Assembly (NCBI RefSeq): GCF_000231115.1
Contig: NW_006889835.1
Span: forward strand, 185,459-249,458
Origin: Vittaforma corneae ATCC 50505
Lineage: Eukaryota > Microsporidia > Nosematidae
DNA length: 64,000 nt
Direction: 5' to 3'
Positions 39,523 to 49,253 of the stretch are shown in pieces. The stretch's first letter is position 1. Every line of letters begins with the position of its first letter. The notes below the pieces were generated by a model. It saw nothing but the letters and a program-made list of their open reading frames with translations. It made no database searches and was not told the origin of the DNA. The translations under genes were made by a program, and so were the position numbers.

Positions 39523-40215
39523 ATGAGAAATATTACCGGATATATTAACAATTATGAGGAAGCAGTGCTGATGGTTCATGCAATAAGGTTGGGATGTTTT
39601 CCAACAATGATGGAAAGGCTTAAGCCGGAGGAGCGATGCCGTATTGAAAGCGGAGATATTTTCTGTTTTATCGAAAATGCAAATGGGATGAAAAGGTGGA
39701 CAGACGGAAGAATATGGTCACCATCGAAAATATGCGGAGAATTTCTAGTGTACCAGGAGGTGCCCAGGCACCTGAGTAAGAACTCTATTAAGAAAAGAAG
39801 GGTAGGCGAGTCTCCGTATAATGTTAATCTTGTACGTAAAGAGGATATTGTTGATAGGACAACACTTCATAAGAAAACCATATCAATACGGCTTGAGGAC
39901 ACGACATATCATGTGATATCGTATTATAGACCCATCTTTGCGACATACTCGCTGATGGACATTCCATTTTTCCAACAGCTGAATGAAGCCCTGAATCTTT
40001 TTCCCGAGCTAAAAGACGATAAATTTGTCCAAGAAAATATAAAAAACGACTCCGAATTCTATACAAAGTACAATATTCAGAGAGATTTTCAAAAGATGGT
40101 TATGGAGGAAGAAAAGAGAAACGCACTTGAGAAGATAGCTGTTGATGTGCTAAGGTTTCTGTGGAGGAAGAAAGTAAAACCACGAACACCCATCCGTAAA
40201 GATTGCAGACTATAA
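39523..40215 (+). CDS. WOPR-domain transcription factor (Wor1/Gti1/Pac2 family)
   Basis: Fungal-type transcription factor, 230 aa. The first WOPR half (residues 5-80) has GYINNYEEAVLMVHAIRLG and the diagnostic KRWTDGRIWSPSKICGEFLV. The second half has LHKKTISIRLEDTTYHVISY (about 123-142), matching KKTISV...HLVSYY of Wor1. In other fungi these proteins are master switches of cell type and morphology (Wor1 of Candida albicans, Ryp1 of Histoplasma) and often bind their own promoters. The C-terminal 80 residues are Lys/Glu-rich and unassigned. It lies alone behind a 1.1-kb gap. Confidence 0.9.
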   Translation: MRNITGYINNYEEAVLMVHAIRLGCFPTMMERLKPEERCRIESGDIFCFIENANGMKRWTDGRIWSPSKICGEFLVYQEVPRHLSKNSIKKRRVGESPYNVNLVRKEDIVDRTTLHKKTISIRLEDTTYHVISYYRPIFATYSLMDIPFFQQLNEALNLFPELKDDKFVQENIKNDSEFYTKYNIQRDFQKMVMEEEKRNALEKIAVDVLRFLWRKKVKPRTPIRKDCRL

Positions 40216-40390
40216 TAAAGTGTAAAAGTATTAAAAGTTTTAACGTTGTACTGTTATTTTTATTTAAAATGAGGAGATGCTGGTTGAAGGATAAACTGCA
40301 TAGCAACAAAACCCCATCTGATCAACAGTCATTTAGGAGTATGACACGAAAGGCTGCCTTTCAATTTGCTATTCCTCTACCCCTGCTTCT

Positions 40391-41125
40391 ATGCAAGTAC
40401 ATCCAATTTACTTGAAACTTTTCTTTTTGTTTCTCTTCCCACTAATGCTAAAAGACGAAATTCTTTGCCTGCCCACTCCTTTCCAATCCTTTAAATATCT
40501 TTACAGCACCGACATGAATCTGCTTGGCTTTTATTCTTGGCTATTTTTCTCTTTTGTTTTTACTCCTGCACTCTTCTTTCTTTTTATTGTTCTTTGGTAC
40601 TTGAAACATCACATCATAGAACCAGTAAATATAGGCAGATTCTTTAATATATGCATTGCAATATACTTTAACGAAGTTCTGAACTGCTTTGTTGTAGAGT
40701 TTCTGGTCTGCCACCGTCTCTATATTAATGATATCGTTTTATATACTTTTTTGAGATTTGCCAGTGCATTTCCACAGAACGCCTCTTCAAACATGTTCTT
40801 TATTAACCTGGTTCTGGTGCTGTACGCACAAATAATCATCTTGTTCTTTAATATTATATTAGCTATTACTATTCATACAATTTTCAGGTTCTCACATCAC
40901 AGAAATTTAAAGAGATTTGTATTGAAAAATTGGACGTTTATTTGTGGGGTCTTTGGGATTCAACTGTTTTATTTGATCAACTGGGTATTTGTCCATAGAA
41001 GAGTCGCAGAGCTTGATGTCGGGACATCATATCCTGTCTCACATTACATATCGATGGACTTTGTGTTGGCTCTTTCATTGTTAAATTTCAATGTTCTTGA
41101 TACCTTGTTTCGATTGATGATATAG
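40391..41125 (+). CDS. Multi-pass membrane protein, paralogue of the 50.1-kb gene
   Basis: 244 aa with about six hydrophobic segments: LKLFFLFLFPLML (9-21), FYSWLFFSFVFTPALFFLF (47-65), FNICIAIYFNEVLNCFVVEF, FINLVLVLYAQIIILFFNII, WTFICGVFGIQLFYLINWVF, and a last weak one near 225-244. CCC stands before the ATG. It shows the same layout as the minus-strand gene at 50.1-50.8 kb, including FVLKNWTFICGVFG against FILKNYRVILAVVG in the fifth segment and a conserved short hydrophilic loop. No transport signature is visible, and the family is unknown to me. Confidence 0.72.
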   Translation: MQVHPIYLKLFFLFLFPLMLKDEILCLPTPFQSFKYLYSTDMNLLGFYSWLFFSFVFTPALFFLFIVLWYLKHHIIEPVNIGRFFNICIAIYFNEVLNCFVVEFLVCHRLYINDIVLYTFLRFASAFPQNASSNMFFINLVLVLYAQIIILFFNIILAITIHTIFRFSHHRNLKRFVLKNWTFICGVFGIQLFYLINWVFVHRRVAELDVGTSYPVSHYISMDFVLALSLLNFNVLDTLFRLMI

Positions 41126-41316
41126 TGTTGGCAATTAGATCATTATTGAGTATAATACTGAGGACTCTGATCAGAACCAACGATGTTTTTAATAAATAGC
41201 AAGCATCCACAGCAACTGTTTTTAATTAATTCTTGCCTGATAAAAATAAATTGCAATTAACATTAAAATCCAGTTTTTAAGAACATTACATTAAAGAAAG
41301 ATAAAGAGTCAATTTA

Positions 41317-43830
41317 TTAGCTAATCACATACGTATAGTTTCCATGCTCGATTCCATCAACACCTTCTTCATTTAAGAAACATGAAACCTCAATAGGACT
41401 GTCATTCTTCCTCGACAGAATAATCCTTGTAATAGCATTTATAAAATTGTCCTTGATATATCTTTTTATGATCCTGGCTCCAAAATTGGAGTTTGTACAT
41501 GTCATAACAGCATGGCCCATTACAGCCTCAGATACCTTGAATTTCATGTTCTTGTCATGCAGTTTCTTGTTGAGCTCTTCAATGTCCTTTTTGAATATCT
41601 CACACATTGCATCTTCAGATAAGTGGTTAAAAATCACGATATTATCAATACGATTGATCAATGGCTGTCCAAAACGAGCAATTATTAACTCCTCAATCTT
41701 CTTTTTGTCAATGTGGTTGGAAGAAATGTACTGTTGTCCAAGGTTAGATGTCATGACAATCACTGTATTTCTAAAGCTGACCTTCACACCTCTGCCATCG
41801 GTAACACGTCCTTCATCCAACAGCTGATAGAGCACGTTTAAATTACTTTGGTGAGCAAGATCAACTTCATCAAGAAGAACAACATTATACGGCATCTCTT
41901 TAATTGGCTCTGTCAGAGTACCGCCCTCTTCACATCCAACATAGCCAGCAGGTGCGCCTATCAACTTATTAATGCTCATTTCACTAACATAGTCAGACAT
42001 ATCCAAAACAACCATGTTTTCACAGGTATCATTCAGTTCTTCACAGATCGTCTTTGAAAGTTCCGTCTTGCCCACACCTGTCGGGCCTAGGAAGAGAAAA
42101 GATGCAAGCGGCTTATTATCTCTGCTTAATCCAACCTTAGATGCTAGAATGCTATTAACAACCATGTCAATAGCCTCGTTCTGTCCAAATATTCTTTTCT
42201 TGATCTTATCAGACATATTAATTAACTTTTCACTTTCCTTAGTTGTCAGGCGAGACATTGGAATCCCACTCAATCTTGATAAAACCTCGGCTACATGCTG
42301 TGGCATGATTACTTCAACATTTGCCAATTGCTCTAGTTGTCTCTCGTAGGTTGGAATCACATTAGTCTGTAGGTCATAGACCTTATACCTATTATTTTCT
42401 CTTTTAGCCTTTTCGATTTCGTTCTTGGCTTCTTCTAGCTTTTTTCTAATATTCTTAGCTTCTACTAGATAACTCTTCTCTTGGTTGTATGCGTCTTCTA
42501 TCGGATTAAGTTCGGCTTTGACATCTTCAATTCTCTTTTCTACTGTCTTGAGGCTATCAATCACTGTTGGATCCCTCTTCAGGTCAACCTCAATACTAGT
42601 CTTTTCAAGCTCAAGACTCCATATTTTATTCCTTAACTGCTGAATTTCAATAGGCTCACTGTTCAAGTTGATAATTGCTGAAGAGCATGCTGTATCAATC
42701 AGATCAATAGCAAGGTCTGGAAGTCGTCTATTTGGAATATACTTTTTACCAATTGATGCAGCATATACAAGTGCCTTGTCTGATATCTTCACACCATGAT
42801 GCGCTTCTAATCGTTCTCTTAATCCTCTTAATATAGTGATAGTGTCCTCAATCGATGGCTCTTTAACATTTATCTTAACAAACCTTCTCTCAAATGCAGG
42901 ATCTTTAGATACATACATTCTGTATTCGTCATAGGTGGTAGCGCCAATAACCTTCAAAGAACCATCTGCAAGCCTAGGTTTCAGAATATTGGCAGCATCC
43001 AGCGATCCCTCCGCTTTTCCAGCACCTAATACAATATGTATTTCATCTATAAAAAGAATAACCTTCCTACTCGACTCTGCTTCTTTCACTAGTCCTTTTA
43101 GCCTTTCTTCAAAATCTCCTCTATGAGAAGCACCAGCTACCATTGCTCCTACGTCCACATTATATATTTTAAACCCTTCTAATACTTTACATTCGCCCTT
43201 TGCTATTAGCTGAGCAATACCATTGATTATAGCCGTCTTACCTACACCAGGCTTACCCACCATAATCGCATTACTTTTAGTCTTTTTGGATAAGACTTCA
43301 ATAATCTGTCTAATCTCGTCATCTCTACCCACAACCGGATCAAGTTTGTTCTGTCTTGCAAGCTCAACAATCTCAACTGCAAATTTGCTCATTTTATCTT
43401 CTGGATCATCGCTATTCAGAGAATTAAACTTGTTATCCGACATTTCTTGTGTGATCGCTGTTATAATCCGGTTAGGATCCTTGAATAACTCAGCAATTCT
43501 AGACAAGCCAAGAAGATTAAGAGCAAGTAATGGAACAGATACAAAATCTATAGCAGAAGTTTCAGCCTTCCTAAGCACAGATCCAAGGGGATAAGACATC
43601 TGAGGTTGAGAAGAAGTAGTTATACGACCAAATCCAGCGATTTTTGAATTTAACTTGGTTTTGATTTGAATAATTTCTTCAGATGATATAACCCTGTTCA
43701 TGATTGACTTATCTTCCAGTATAGCCAGTAGAAGATGTTCTGGTTCCACAACAGTATTCATGTTTGATTGGGCAATTTCTATTGCGCGTTCAAGTGCCTC
43801 TCGCGCTCTCTCTGTATATTTTTTTGCCAT
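41317..43830 (-). CDS. HSP101: Hsp101/ClpB-type disaggregase
   Basis: Double-ring AAA+ chaperone that extracts proteins from aggregates with Hsp70, 837 aa (yeast Hsp104 908). N-domain (MAKKYTERAREALERAIEIA, PEHLLLAILED), first ATPase ring with Walker A GKPGVGKT and Walker B LFIDEIH, a coiled middle domain near residues 385-500, and a second ring with GPTGVGKT, then VVLLDEVDLAH. A six-unit heat-shock element sits 39-66 bp upstream of the ATG, so expression is presumably heat-induced. The acidic C-terminal extension of Hsp104 is absent. Confidence 0.95.
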   Translation of the reverse strand: MAKKYTERAREALERAIEIAQSNMNTVVEPEHLLLAILEDKSIMNRVISSEEIIQIKTKLNSKIAGFGRITTSSQPQMSYPLGSVLRKAETSAIDFVSVPLLALNLLGLSRIAELFKDPNRIITAITQEMSDNKFNSLNSDDPEDKMSKFAVEIVELARQNKLDPVVGRDDEIRQIIEVLSKKTKSNAIMVGKPGVGKTAIINGIAQLIAKGECKVLEGFKIYNVDVGAMVAGASHRGDFEERLKGLVKEAESSRKVILFIDEIHIVLGAGKAEGSLDAANILKPRLADGSLKVIGATTYDEYRMYVSKDPAFERRFVKINVKEPSIEDTITILRGLRERLEAHHGVKISDKALVYAASIGKKYIPNRRLPDLAIDLIDTACSSAIINLNSEPIEIQQLRNKIWSLELEKTSIEVDLKRDPTVIDSLKTVEKRIEDVKAELNPIEDAYNQEKSYLVEAKNIRKKLEEAKNEIEKAKRENNRYKVYDLQTNVIPTYERQLEQLANVEVIMPQHVAEVLSRLSGIPMSRLTTKESEKLINMSDKIKKRIFGQNEAIDMVVNSILASKVGLSRDNKPLASFLFLGPTGVGKTELSKTICEELNDTCENMVVLDMSDYVSEMSINKLIGAPAGYVGCEEGGTLTEPIKEMPYNVVLLDEVDLAHQSNLNVLYQLLDEGRVTDGRGVKVSFRNTVIVMTSNLGQQYISSNHIDKKKIEELIIARFGQPLINRIDNIVIFNHLSEDAMCEIFKKDIEELNKKLHDKNMKFKVSEAVMGHAVMTCTNSNFGARIIKRYIKDNFINAITRIILSRKNDSPIEVSCFLNEEGVDGIEHGNYTYVIS

Positions 43831-43868
43831 GGATGCAACCGCGACTTCGGTAAATAAATTAGAATGTG

Positions 43869-43896
43869 TTCTAGAATGTTCTAGAAAATTCTAGAA
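43869..43896 (-). promoter_or_regulatory. Perfect six-unit heat-shock element before HSP101
   Basis: TTCTAGAA occurs three times, at 43869, 43879 and 43889, on an exact 10-bp period. This gives six alternating nGAAn units, the binding site of heat-shock factor trimers. It lies 39 bp upstream of the HSP101 ATG, with no gene in between. Confidence 0.88.
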
Positions 43897-45375
43897 AATG
43901 AAATTTGGCACAATAAAACGGCCAAGCTATTACCTTAAACACGTTTCATACTCAAGTATTATTGCGTTGTACATGAAGTTTATCGGTATAGTTGATTTTA
44001 TATTATTAATATCTTAATATTAATGTAGCCCGAATGCCAATTTATGTTAAAAGAGAATAAATCCCCCAAGCAAATCAGCATCAATCAATATATTACTGCG
44101 CTTGATGTTAACCCCCTTCATAGTATTTGTTGGTAGGTGAAAAGTGCAGCATCACATTTTTCATTTGATGTTACAGTTTGTATTTTCCATCCAGCTTGTT
44201 CTTTTAATTTTGTTTGGTAAGTAGTTTAGATTAGAAGGGAAACTTTTAGTTTACTGATTAATTATAGATCAGTAAAGATACTCGTGTCAAATATCTCTCA
44301 ATAAAAATAGTGATTATCAATTTCTATCATTTAAATATCACTTTCACTGTCAAGATACTCACAGGCATGCAAGTTTTCACTAAAATAAAGTAGTATTTGT
44401 TCAAAAAATGTGCGTACCTGATTTACAGACAAATGTGATTTTAGCTGTATTAAACTATGCTTTTTTGGATGTCTGTATCATCACGCAGCATTTTTTAATT
44501 GCTTTGTTTATCACAAACACTATTCGTTATTTGACAGTATCCTGAAAATTTTCAGATCTTTCCTGTTTCATTTAATTGTCTTTTATTTGCTGAAAAGATC
44601 AGTGCAAAGCATTACAACAATAAAACATAATGAAAATCACAGGACATGGCAGATCCAGCAAATGTAAAAATTATCCATGTTTAAGTTTGATTAATTTGAT
44701 TTCACATGACAGATGATAAGGCTAATTACAAAAGAATTAAATCGCCTTCAGTTCGGACCTCTAATCGATGCTATTATGAAAGTTTCCTTTGCAAGGCCCA
44801 ATTAGGGTCATATTTAAACATTACATTTTACTGTACTTTCTTTTGTTTTTGTTCCCACCTATATCAGCACAGCCAATGCTAATCTATAATTTCTACACTA
44901 AAATCAGCCATGGTTGTTTAATATTTTCTGATCTTCTGTTTATTTCCTAATTTTCAACTTTCTTGAAAATTTTTACAATACATAACTTTTGTTTTTGTTT
45001 GGTAAACAAAAGCAAAGAAACAGTAAATAAACGGTCTAAGAACAAACGAAGCGAATCAATTCACTTATTAAAATAGCGCACAGAGCTTTTGTGCATGTAT
45101 CCTCGAAGTGCCATTGTCTATAAATTTAAAATTTTGTTTTTCAATTATTATCTTGTATTTTTAATTTGATCTGAAATGGTGACTGCTTATAAAGTAAATA
45201 AAGACAGACCAAGCTGAAGATAATGCCAGAAAGAAAATGCTGGAGAAAATAGAACTGTTCGTCTGCACATGCTATCTGCTAAATAAACATAATTTTAAAA
45301 ATAAAATTTGAGGTAATCAAAATTTTAAAAATTTTGATGAGGTGTAAAAAATTGTAAATCTCACCAACCCAACTA
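43897..45375. promoter_or_regulatory. Longest gene-free region, upstream of the Pho80-type cyclin
   Basis: About 1.5 kb without a convincing gene or RNA on either strand. CTGAAAATTTTCAG at 44542-44555 is a perfect 14-bp palindrome. At 45316-45338 an inverted repeat (ATCAAAATT, five-base gap, AATTTTGAT) lies 38 bp before the cyclin ATG, flanked by GAGGT on both sides. CCC lies five bases before the ATG. It probably holds regulatory sites for the divergent HSP101 and cyclin genes. Confidence 0.45.
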
Positions 45376-46392
45376 ATGCATAACGGAGCACTTGCATGTA
45401 CAAATTTATCAGAAAGACTTGTTGCAGTACAATATACCTACAACTCGCAGGGGCGTTACAGCACAGAAGGTAGTTCACACAGTAAGGTGAATATCAGTTA
45501 TCAAACAACCCCAAACCGAACACAGCACAAAAAAGATCTTGACTGTGCTAGCACAGAGGGATATTACCATCAGATAAGAATGGATAGTGAAACTGCCATC
45601 GCCTTATCTCTCCGTAGCGGCACTTATGCTGGTAAATTCAACACAGATACTAGAAAACCCTCGTTCCAGCACTGCCCATTCGGTTATTTCTACTCTCCAA
45701 ATCCAGCTTTGTCCAAGGATGCACATACGCCATATAAGGAGATTCAATCAGAGAAGTTTTTTCAAAATCAAAATTCACATGCTTTCAATCACGACTTTCA
45801 ATCCTTTCAAGGCTCATATTTATCAAATAAAAATGATGAACTGCCGTGTTATTATACCGACAGGGCTATGTGTTCTGTGGAAACCCCACCGAGTGTTGGC
45901 TATGACGACACATTCATCTTAAAATTGAGACACCGCTACTATCATAGTTTGGAAGACTTCTTCAGTAGCTTCGTCTGTACCGAGATGATATTCAATGCTC
46001 TCATTTTCAAGCTGATTGGATGTAGGCACACTGCCATATGGATTAGCAAGCTTAAATCCATGATCTCTTTTCTCCCAAAGACACTTCTTCTTGGCTACAT
46101 CCTAATCTTAAGACTGACAAACAGCACTCCACTTGAATTGTCCGTTGATATTCCTCAGATCTATTTAGCTTGCTGCATCACAGCCTCAAAGTCACAGTAC
46201 GACAGCCATGTCTCAAATATTAATTTTATAAACGAGGATATGGATGTAAAAAAAATCAACTATCTTGAAGGGCTGGTTTTAAACTGTCTTAAGTATGAGA
46301 TTAACATTAGTAGCGATGATATTTGGAATGCAGTTGAAGAAATCAGCAGAATCAACACATCAGAGACATGTCCATCATTCATGTATTATTGA
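45376..46392 (+). CDS. Pho80/PCL-type cyclin
   Basis: 338 aa. The N-terminal 190 residues are Ser/Tyr/His-rich and look disordered. The C-terminal 140 residues form a cyclin fold of the Pho80 family: FLPKTLLLGYILILRLTN, LACCITASKSQYDSH, and KINYLEGLVLNCLKYEINIS, matching the ...ASKFxxDxxxSN... and ELNxLExxFLxxLxF pattern. Pho80-type cyclins partner Pho85/Cdk5 kinases in nutrient and cell-cycle control. The partner is not in this window. CCC precedes the ATG. Confidence 0.78.
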   Translation: MHNGALACTNLSERLVAVQYTYNSQGRYSTEGSSHSKVNISYQTTPNRTQHKKDLDCASTEGYYHQIRMDSETAIALSLRSGTYAGKFNTDTRKPSFQHCPFGYFYSPNPALSKDAHTPYKEIQSEKFFQNQNSHAFNHDFQSFQGSYLSNKNDELPCYYTDRAMCSVETPPSVGYDDTFILKLRHRYYHSLEDFFSSFVCTEMIFNALIFKLIGCRHTAIWISKLKSMISFLPKTLLLGYILILRLTNSTPLELSVDIPQIYLACCITASKSQYDSHVSNINFINEDMDVKKINYLEGLVLNCLKYEINISSDDIWNAVEEISRINTSETCPSFMYY

Positions 46393-46818
46393 AAGACCAA
46401 TCTATATTTAACACACAAAGTCAATATTGTCTAAACAAAGTCTATATAATCTAACATTATTGGCATTATTCTACCTGGTCCTTAGTACTAAGCTTTGAAT
46501 CCAATGAATGCAAAAACTGAAGATTAAAATTGTAATAGGGACATTAATATCAACTGTCATAACACGAACTAATGCCATTTTCGATACGCACAAGCTGAAT
46601 TTATTCAAAGAAATCCTCACCAGAAGGAGAGAATCAGAAATGTGTAATTGAAAGAAAAAACCAAAGATGCCATTAGTCTTTGAACTAAACACCTGAGCTT
46701 TATTGCATGCAAAAGCATTTGGGTGCTTGTAATGAGACCTAATTTAAAAATCACAGTATCTCAACAAAAATATTCAAAAGCAAATAGATAAATAAACTAC
46801 CTTTCAAATGGTTTATTT
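46393..46818. other. Intergenic, no gene seen
   Basis: About 425 bp between two converging genes (cyclin, plus; DSK2, minus). The short minus-strand frame at 46471-46692 lacks a start signal and protein-like features. Confidence 0.5.
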
Positions 46819-47757
46819 TCACCTTTTATCCTTATTTTCAGCCAAGTACTCAACTGCCTTGGAAACATTTCCTTTGGCCCTTCTCAAGGCCTTAATATTT
46901 TCTTGCTCATCATCAAACCCCATTTCATTCAGGTCAGCAAGCTGCTTGGTCCATACATCTCTTGCGTCCTGAGGCTCAGGTGTTCCTTGCACATATTTGG
47001 GAGGGTAGAACCCATGTGAACATGGTCCTTCAGAAGGTGGTTGGTCCATAGGATGCATTCCAGGTGACATGCCACCCATCCAGGGATAGTACATTCCCGG
47101 CGCATAGGGATTATTGTACATCATAGGACTGCCCATCATGGGTGGTGCACCTCCCATGTAAGGGTTTCTCATTGAATTCATTACCATTGGATTGTTAAGT
47201 ACCTGACTGAGCAGCTCTAGGGTTATTTTTCATTAGCTCAATATGCTGGCGTATCATATTCTTTTGTTCTTCATTCATATTGGGAAACTGAAGTTCCATG
47301 GCTTGCATAATTCCGTCTGGATTTTCCAGCATTTGTTCAATAAACTTAGCCTGGAAGTTCGTATCCTGCCCCCCATCCATGTTAGGAGATCTCATCGGAG
47401 GGAATGGAAACATGGGAGGTGCACTTTGAAACTGTTGCTGAGCCTGGTAAGAAGGAGGTGGTACTGCAGACTTACTCTGCTGTTCAGATTTCTTCTCTTC
47501 CTGCTTAGCTGCCTGTCCAGGAACTACTACAACAAAAATTGTACTCTCATCATTTATTTTGAATTTTTCATCCGAGAGCGAAATAGTGGCATCCTCAGGG
47601 AGCTTTACCTTGTTGTGAAACAGCAAAATTTTATCGTTCTGTTTTGAGGAACACTCTGCGACCACCTCCTTGATCTTATCTTTTAACCACCAATGTTTGC
47701 AGCACTAAGATCGTCCAATTTTATACTGTATTCTTTTGAAAGGAATTTAATTTTCAT
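46819..47757 (-). CDS. DSK2: Ubiquilin Dsk2 (frame broken twice)
   Basis: Shuttle protein that carries ubiquitinated clients to the proteasome, about 312 aa (yeast 373). The UBL domain starts at CCC-TC-ATG at 47757 (MKIKFLSKEYSIKLDD), continues out of frame as LKDKIKEVVAEC and HNKVKLPED. Next is a Gln/Ser-rich linker, a STI1-like region (MIRQHIELMKNN, then LLSQVLNNPMVMNSM in another frame) and a Met/Pro-rich stretch, then a UBA domain (ADLNEMGFDDEQENIKALRR). Breaks lie near 47683-47705 and 47213-47235; the net change is zero, and the length is a multiple of three. Two homopolymer errors are the simplest explanation. Confidence 0.82.
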
Positions 47758-48105
47758 GAGGGCTAAAAAAATTCAGAACAAAAAGTGTTATTTGTTTATT
47801 TTTGGAGAGAAAAGGGTGGTTAAGATGCATTATGTTTGCTATACAACATTATTCTTGAAAGCGAAGGGGCTTGTTTATTAAAATAGTTTGCCACACTTTA
47901 ATAAATATAACGGCAACATTAGTGTATAAGCCTACTAAACACCCAGGTGCTATTAACACCCCACTTTACTAATCTTAGACACTGCTTTAGATAATAATTT
48001 AGAACTAAATTTACACCTTAGCCATTCCAAACAATACCACTCTTTCAAGCGAACATTAACTAAAGATTAAAAGCTTTATTCACATCTGTTGGCATTGGCA
48101 CATCT
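47758..48105. other. Intergenic, no gene seen
   Basis: About 350 bp that holds the DSK2 promoter and the 3' end of the RING-H2 gene. No heat-shock element like those at 43.9 and 48.7 kb is visible before DSK2. Confidence 0.5.
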
Positions 48106-48630
48106 CTATTTTTCCTTATACTTCTTCAAAAAAGGCTCCTTTCTGCACAGAGGACAGCAGGAGTTGCCCTGCAATAACCACTTGTCGATACATTTTTTAT
48201 GAAACTCGTGGTCACAATCCAATCTTCTAATACGTTGCTTGTGTTTAAATTCCGATAAGCAGACTGTGCAGTCCTTTGTTTCCATGTCTTTTGTAAATAC
48301 ATATGGCTTGTTTCTAATCAGCTCCTTTTTGATCCTTTCTCTTCGTCGGATACTGTCTATGAGCTCCTGTATATAACTGAAGAATTGTGATGGTGTACCT
48401 GCAGCAGTATTCCTACTGGTCTCAGTCTGGGCACTTCTCCTATTTACGAATATTGGAATTTCCATGGGACTAATTACTGAGATATCTACCGTTGGAGTGC
48501 CGATTGAAATGTAGAATGTGAAGGTGGGAGGTGCGTCCATAAATGCCTCAAAGAACTCAGCAAATGCGTCACTCTGACCATTTCCTTGAGTGTTGGTGTT
48601 TTCTATACTTCTATTTTCACGCCTAACCAT
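48106..48630 (-). CDS. Heat-regulated RING-H2 ubiquitin ligase
   Basis: 174 aa. The C-terminal RING-H2 has CTVCLSEF, then LDCDHEFHKKCIDKWL and CCPLCRKEPF, with all eight zinc ligands. The N-terminal 110 residues are Ser/Thr/Pro-rich and have no domain I know; no membrane segment is visible. CCCCC lies directly before the ATG. A heat-shock element 37 bp upstream nearly copies that of HSP101, so this ligase probably serves protein quality control under stress, comparable in logic to yeast San1. Its substrates are unknown. Confidence 0.8.
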   Translation of the reverse strand: MVRRENRSIENTNTQGNGQSDAFAEFFEAFMDAPPTFTFYISIGTPTVDISVISPMEIPIFVNRRSAQTETSRNTAAGTPSQFFSYIQELIDSIRRRERIKKELIRNKPYVFTKDMETKDCTVCLSEFKHKQRIRRLDCDHEFHKKCIDKWLLQGNSCCPLCRKEPFLKKYKEK

Positions 48631-48666
48631 GGGGGATATTGTTCTGTGTGTTTTATTTATTTTTTA

Positions 48667-48694
48667 TTCTAGAAAATACTAGAAAATTCCAGAA
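48667..48694 (-). promoter_or_regulatory. Heat-shock element before the RING-H2 gene
   Basis: TTCTAGAA (48667), TACTAGAA (48677) and TTCCAGAA (48687) on a 10-bp period form six alternating GAA/TTC units with one mismatch. The element starts 37 bp upstream of the ATG, against 39 bp at HSP101. Confidence 0.82.
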
Positions 48695-49253
48695 AATGGC
48701 AGGTAAGTCAGCACGCATTGAAAGATAACAAAAAGGAGTAGTGTTAAAAATAGTTATTTTGAAGTCCAGAGACATCCAATCATAAGGAATGCATAAAACA
48801 CATAGTCGTTGGCATTTTATATGGTGTTTGTGTAGCTTTTGATTTTAAAATTCAAGTTCATTGATCAGAAGTCAAAATATATCAATGGGATAATATTACT
48901 TTGATCAGAATGTACAAAACCAAGTCATCGTAACGAATCCACATGACATTAAATAGGCTACTGCATTGAATATTATTAGACCGATTTAAAATAGCTTAAT
49001 AAGATTGATGGCTTTGACGGAAATTAAAACATAATTTGATGAAAAAGATAGGACGGCCGGAGCTGGTTTATAAAACTTTGTGTTAGAAATGATTGTTATA
49101 TGTGTTAATAGGGATTCCCAATTAAAAGTATATGATAGTACACTTTATTCTTATTTGTATGAAATCATCGCTTTAAACTCAGAAATATCATCCATGTCAC
49201 ACTTCATTATAATTTTAAATAGAATGGCAAGCACTGTGACGACCTCCGGACTC
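48695..49253. other. Intergenic with a 10-bp direct repeat
   Basis: About 560 bp without a convincing gene. TTGATCAGAA occurs at 48861-48870 and again at 48901-48910, exactly 40 bp apart. The short plus-strand frame beginning near 49080 lies partly antisense to the RhoGAP gene and looks spurious. Confidence 0.4.

Noticed and set aside
46471..46692. Short minus-strand frame between cyclin and DSK2
   Set aside because: It has no start signal and a composition expected of A+T-rich noncoding DNA.
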